This document shows positions 22,404-26,542 of a DNA stretch of 26,542 bases, piece by piece. Position 1 is the first letter of the stretch; every line of letters starts with the position of its first letter. The position numbers were made by a program, and so were the translations under genes. This DNA is from Plakobranchus ocellatus (lineage: Eukaryota; Mollusca; Gastropoda; Plakobranchidae), in assembly GCA_019648995.1 (NCBI GenBank), contig BLXT01000407.1, positions 1,281,074-1,307,615 on the forward strand, written 5' to 3'. A model generated the notes under the pieces. The model saw nothing but the letters and a program-made list of their open reading frames with translations, ran no database searches and was not told where the DNA came from.

Positions 22404-23975
22404 ATGAGCTGCTTGTGTAAGACCCTCTAGCGGATGTTGATTGACCGATTGGTCCATGTGCTTGAGTCCAGACACCTGCTGTCAAAGGTACAGTGCGGTT
22501 TTAGGAAGGATTATAGCACATTGGACCACTTGGTCGGACTGAACAGCTTTATCAAAAAGGCCTTCGCCAGAAAAAAAAAAAAAAGTTCTGGCAGTTTTTT
22601 TCGACCTCGAAAAAGCCTATGATACTACATGGAGGTATGGAATTCTAAAAGATCTTTTCAACCTCGATTTAGGGACAGGTTGCCCATTTTTATTTCAAAC
22701 TTCCTAAAAGACCGCCATTTTAAGGTTAAAGCGTTCTTCTTCTTACCACCAGGAAAACGGTGTTCACCAAGGCAGTATTTTGTCACCTATGCTATTTAAC
22801 TTAAAAAATTATAGTATAATTAACTCTGTTAGTAAACATGTAAATGCATCTTTATTTGTAGACGATTTTGCTATTTATGCTGAGGGTAAAATCTTGCAGC
22901 ATCTTGAGCGCACATTCATGATTCAATGTGTATAAATAATATTTAAAAAATAGGTCTTCGAGAAAGATTTCAGATTTTCGGTTTCGAAGACCACCTGTGT
23001 CCGTTTCCGGTGAAGGGTGAGGCTGAATTTTTAGAAGTCATTTTCGACTCAAAACTTAATTTTAGTAAGCATGTAAAATACCGAAAGATAAAATGCTTAA
23101 AAACAATAAATTTATTGTGCGTCGTGGCCCATACAGACTGTGATACGGATAGAGCCACCCTTCTAAGCTTTACCGCACCCTCGTCCGGTTCAAGTTGGAC
23201 TACGGCAGTGTCGTATTGTTCTGCGAAAAAACACGTTCTGAGAGCCATGGACCCTATACATCTTCAGGGCCTTCGTATTGTTTTTCAGAACGTTGCCTAT
23301 TAAAAGCTTGTACACCGAGGCTGGGGAGCCCTCCCTTGAGCATCGGCGTACCAAGCTAGCTGTTAAAATCCGCAAAATCCGTGTCACCTTATACTTGAAT
23401 TTGATGCTCCATTGTTTGACTTTTCTGCTGATTCTAAGTCTGAACCAAATTTTATTGCCACCTTGGGGGGAGCACCAGGTTTACTTTGATTATTATGTCA
23501 CTCACTAAACAAAAGAAGGAAGATACCAGTGAGGTGGCCTACCAGAAAGTTTTTTTTTAGAATAAAGGAACATCTTCCAAGCACTATACTGTTTATACTG
23601 GCGGCTCCAAACTGGAGGAAAAGTTTGCGGCCGCAGCCTTTTTTTTTCCAGAACGCCCAGATTGTTCAAAGGCAACTCGCCTGAGAGATAGGGCATCTGT
23701 CTTCAGTGCTGAGCTCGAGGGAATAGCCCTTGGGCCGACACAAAAAAATAAAAACTCATTAAATACCAAAAAAAATGTTGTTATCTACAGTGATAGCCTG
23801 TCAGCCTTACAGGCTATTCAAAGTTAAAGATAAATCAGGTGCCTGTACAATTTAATCCGAAAATTTCCACCCTATGTTCACATATCTTTTGTCTGGATTC
23901 CTGCCCACGCAGGCATCCAGGGAAATGTGAATGTGGACAAACTTGCAAAGGCGGCTCCAAACAGAGCATCATCTT
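22404..23975 (+). mobile_element. Degenerate Jockey-clade LINE: reverse transcriptase plus RNase H
   Basis: Pieces in several frames follow the order of a Jockey-type pol: SCLCKTL-stop-RMLIDRL, QCGFRKDYSTLDHLV, FFDLEKAYDTTWRYGILKDL (motif A), HQGSILSPMLFN (motif B) and LFVDDFAIYAEG (catalytic VDD). Then come VSKTTCVRF, EFLEVIFDSKLNF, LYTEAGEPSLEHRR and an RNase H with VYTGGSK, SVFSAELEGIA, VIYSDSLSALQAI and FVWIPAHAGIQGN. There are frameshifts, including one at an A-run (22570-22584), and internal stops. The first RNase H motif reads TGGS where TDGS is usual, so a catalytic Asp is lost. The element is dead. Clade assignment rests on remembered motifs. Confidence 0.88.
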
Positions 23976-24059
23976 CAGATGTTGGTCCGATGTGAAACTT
24001 AAGTAAATGAATACATCCACACCATTTAGCAAGAAAATAAAAAAGACGTAGGGCTAATA

Positions 24060-24060
<1 letters not shown>

Positions 24061-24110
<50 letters not shown>
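24061..24110 (+). repeat. (CT)n microsatellite
   Basis: A run of about 24 CT dinucleotides lies shortly after the Jockey-like element's RNase H end. It could mark or postdate that element's 3' end. Confidence 0.95.
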
Positions 24111-24112
<2 letters not shown>

Positions 24113-24361
24113 AATTAATTCAAGATCAGAGGGTGATTCTATATGATGCCTATAAAGAGAATTTATAACCCTTCTCCACCCTTATTATCTTTTTCATGTT
24201 ACCATTGCCTGAAAACGAAACAATCGACACATTTATATTCCTCAGGTATTAAAACACATTGATTTTTGTAACCATAATAAAGGTAGCATTATTTCTTTGT
24301 ATTTTTTTTTTTTTGTTTTGTTGTCACTTTGCTCCGATTAGTTCATGATGATGTGTATCTT
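24111..24361. other. No feature recognised
   Basis: AT-rich spacer between the (CT)n tract and the 36-bp minisatellite. A poly(T) run is at 24302-24314. Confidence 0.4.
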
Positions 24362-24795
24362 TTCTATTAGCATTTAGTTTTAGTTATTGGTTGTTATTTC
24401 TATTTGCATTAAGATCCATTTATTGGTTGCCTTTCGATATTTGCGTTAGTTTTCACTGCGGGTGTTCTAAAGTGAAATTAAAGTTAATGGTTATCTTTTC
24501 TATTTTCATAAAGTTTATAAAATGGCTGCCTCTCTATTTGTATTAAGCTTAAGTTACGGGTTGTCTTTTCTTTTCTAATAGCACGAAGTCTCAGTAAATA
24601 GTTGTCTTATCCATTAGCACTATATTTCAGTAAATGATAATGTTTCTATTAGCATTCAGTTTCAGTAACTGGTAGTCTTTTTTATTAGCATTAAGTTTAA
24701 GCTAATGTTTGTCTTTTCCATGAGCACTAGATTTAAGCTAATGGTGGTCTCTCTTATTTGAATAAGGTTTAAGTTAATAATTGTCTTTTATAATT
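24362..24795 (+). repeat. Degenerate 36-bp minisatellite, about 12 copies
   Basis: The unit approximates CTATTAGCATTAAGTTTAAG followed by TTAATGGTTGTCTTTT. Unit starts can be followed at about 24364, 24400, 24436, 24501, 24533, 24612, 24647, 24683, 24718 and 24754. The best-kept stretch steps by 35-36 bases (24647 to 24754). Copies differ by many substitutions and small indels. Confidence 0.8.
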
Positions 24796-24799
24796 ACAT

Positions 24800-26390
24800 T
24801 AAAAGGCCTAATGATACAAATTGTTATGCATATATTTGACGAATTCATGTTTTCAACTTTAGTACTCAAGGCATGGCGCCTGTCTTTACTGCAGGAATTT
24901 TAATTGCTTGGGTTATTTACGGGTGTACAGAATGATTCCGTTCTTCCTGAGGTAATCAATGAGTTGACTATAGAATGTCAAACAAACATAAATGTTAAAA
25001 ATTTTCGCTTAAGATACTATGATAGCATTTTTAATGTGATTTCTTATTAAAAAATCATTTGCCGAGATTTAGGCTCTCCAATTGGGTTAAGTTGGCAGTT
25101 ACCGACGTGCGTAACGGGGACACTCTAGTTGAATGTCTCAGTAACGAACGAATTCACCAGACCTTTTTTTGAACAATTAGGCACATCAATATTTCAATCG
25201 AAAAACGTATTATCGAAATTTGCATTTAACTTTTGAAGGAGCTAAGTAAGTCACACACTTGGTTACCCGCGGCGCGCCGTTACCACGGGTTTTTTCTTTA
25301 CAAAATGCAGGCGTACGAGGAACCGTGTGCAAAGAATAGCCTGTTTGTAAAGTTAACATTTTTGATTCACATTTAGGAGAATACATTAGTAAAACATATT
25401 TTTGGAAAGATGAGATTCAATTTTATCTGAAAGAATTGTTGTTGTCGAATTTGAGTGCAGTTAATTTTCGTTTTCCATCGGTTTAAATCATAAAAAGTAG
25501 AAAAAAACTAAATTTGAAAGTGAGCAGCAGGCACTATTGTCAAGAACTAAGAAGTGCTTTCTCTCTGTAAAAAAAGAAAGAAAGAAACAAAAATTCAGGA
25601 AGTTACAAGCTTATCAAATACCTTGGACCTAAAGGAAACAGATTTTTTTTTTTTTTTTTAATTCTCGCATCCTCGCAATCTCAATAACAACTGTGTAAAT
25701 CAAACTCCAATCTTTAAGGCTCCAGGCGTAGGCCGCATTTTTTAATGCCATGCACTCCGGGCCGCTTTAGCATGAAAATGTAAGCCTGTGTATCTAGGCT
25801 TTCATTGTACACAAATTATATGTTATCGATGGATAATCTTGGTGAAGCAAAACGCATAAATAAAAAAAAAAATTATATGTCTCGTTATTTCAGTGTAGCG
25901 ATACACAAGCATCTACCCTCGCCACAAAACCGGGAAATGAACACATACTCACAACCAATTTTTTGTATCGCACCCCTTCACATTCAAATTTAGAAACATT
26001 TCTTAACATGACAACAATTATGGCTCTGTCAGCTTCGAGGCTATGACATAGCCCTTAGATGGAAAATAATACACACGCCTTACATCTCATTCATTGACAA
26101 ATCTTCCCACAGGTATCATTCTTCTTAGCTAGGCAAAGGACCTCTTGGCTCTTGTTACTAATAACACTTAACAGTAATACATGTATAAAGCATGAGGCCG
26201 CCTCTAGGTTTACTATGAACGTAAAAACATCCTCACCTCATCTTACCATTAGCATACGCCAGTGAACAAGCCCATTACCAGATGGGAGGATTGTCTTTTT
26301 ACTCTAGGTTTGCACCAGCTGCTAAAAGTAATAGTAAAATAAAAATTGTGGCGATTGGGCTGAGCAAAATACAGTGAAAATATTACCATA
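24800..26390. other. Intergenic sequence, nothing recognised
   Basis: This stretch is AT-rich, with a short GC/CpG-rich patch around 25262-25290 containing CCGCGG and GGCGCGCC. I find no supported open frame, RNA gene or repeat family. Minus-strand frame 26249-26518 has no recognisable motif. Confidence 0.4.
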
Positions 26391-26391
26391 A

Positions 26392-26475
26392 TACAGTCAA
26401 CACTGCTTAAGTCGATGTCCAGGGGACATAATTTAAAAAATCGACTTACATAAAAAACCGACTTACGTGATTTTT
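26392..26475 (+). mobile_element. Possible terminal region of a pogo/Tigger-like DNA transposon, running off the window
   Basis: After TA (26392-26393) comes CAGTCAACACTGCTTAAGTC, then GATGTCCAGGGGAC and two ATCGACTTAC/ACCGACTTAC words. Pogo/Tigger-type ends commonly read CAGTC.AACCTGCTTAAG at a TA target. The other end would lie outside this window, so the call is tentative. Confidence 0.35.
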
Positions 26476-26504
26476 TAAAATTATCTCCCTTGATTGAAAT
26501 ACCA

Positions 26505-26532
26505 ACACATTCACACACACACTCTCTCTCTT
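26505..26532 (+). repeat. Short CA/CT microsatellite at the right edge
   Basis: CACATTCACACACACACTCTCTCTCTTTC is a compound dinucleotide tract of about 28 bases. Confidence 0.7.
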
Positions 26533-26542
26533 TCTTTATAAT

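Noticed and set aside
23278..24032. Small frames on both strands within the Jockey-like element
   Set aside because: They are fragments or antisense shadows of the degenerate RT/RNase H coding sequence.

Overview
The window looks like nuclear DNA from an invertebrate animal. It is AT-rich, has GT-AG introns, and carries degenerate non-LTR retrotransposons and several minisatellite families. Dense AGATCT/TCTAGA palindromes with interspersed AGGCCTA words, plus RTE-like and Jockey-like LINEs, remind me of gastropod molluscs. That assignment is inference from memory and has not been tested by any search.

One host gene can be reconstructed with confidence, on the + strand. It has six coding exons (1938-1984, 9814-9889, 10045-10298, 11005-11103, 11987-12158, 14551-14889). 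Splicing joins them in frame into a 328-residue CMGC/CDK-like protein kinase with all catalytic signatures. It has no PSTAIRE-type cyclin helix, a methionine where CDKs normally have a phenylalanine gatekeeper, and an acidic tail ending in a SUMO-interaction-like motif. A further intron (14910-15068) lies in the 3' UTR, and a poly(A) signal is at 15757.

Layout: 1-1937 is upstream sequence with a small tandem repeat. Intron 1 (1985-9813) holds an AGATCT-palindrome block split by an RTE-like LINE fragment (about 2671-3475), a 99-bp tandem array (about 7574-8365) and a possible pogo-like transposon end near 9126. Introns 2-5 hold little that I recognise. Downstream of the gene are a trinucleotide microsatellite inside the 3' UTR, a dispersed-repeat fragment (about 15890-16060), a ~300-bp repeat (16131-16910), and a long diverging satellite with a ~106-139 bp period (about 17640-20940). 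An RNase H fragment of a LINE interrupts that satellite. Next come a degenerate Jockey-clade LINE with RT and RNase H (about 22404-23975), a (CT)n tract, a 36-bp minisatellite (24362-24795) and, at the right edge, a sequence resembling the end of a pogo/Tigger-type element.

Apart from the kinase, every open frame I examined is a repeat shadow, a transposon remnant or unsupported. The most interesting biology is the unusual kinase, including possible alternative splicing that would remove its SUMO-binding-like tail. The repeat architecture comes second. I saw no tRNA, rRNA, CRISPR array or operon.
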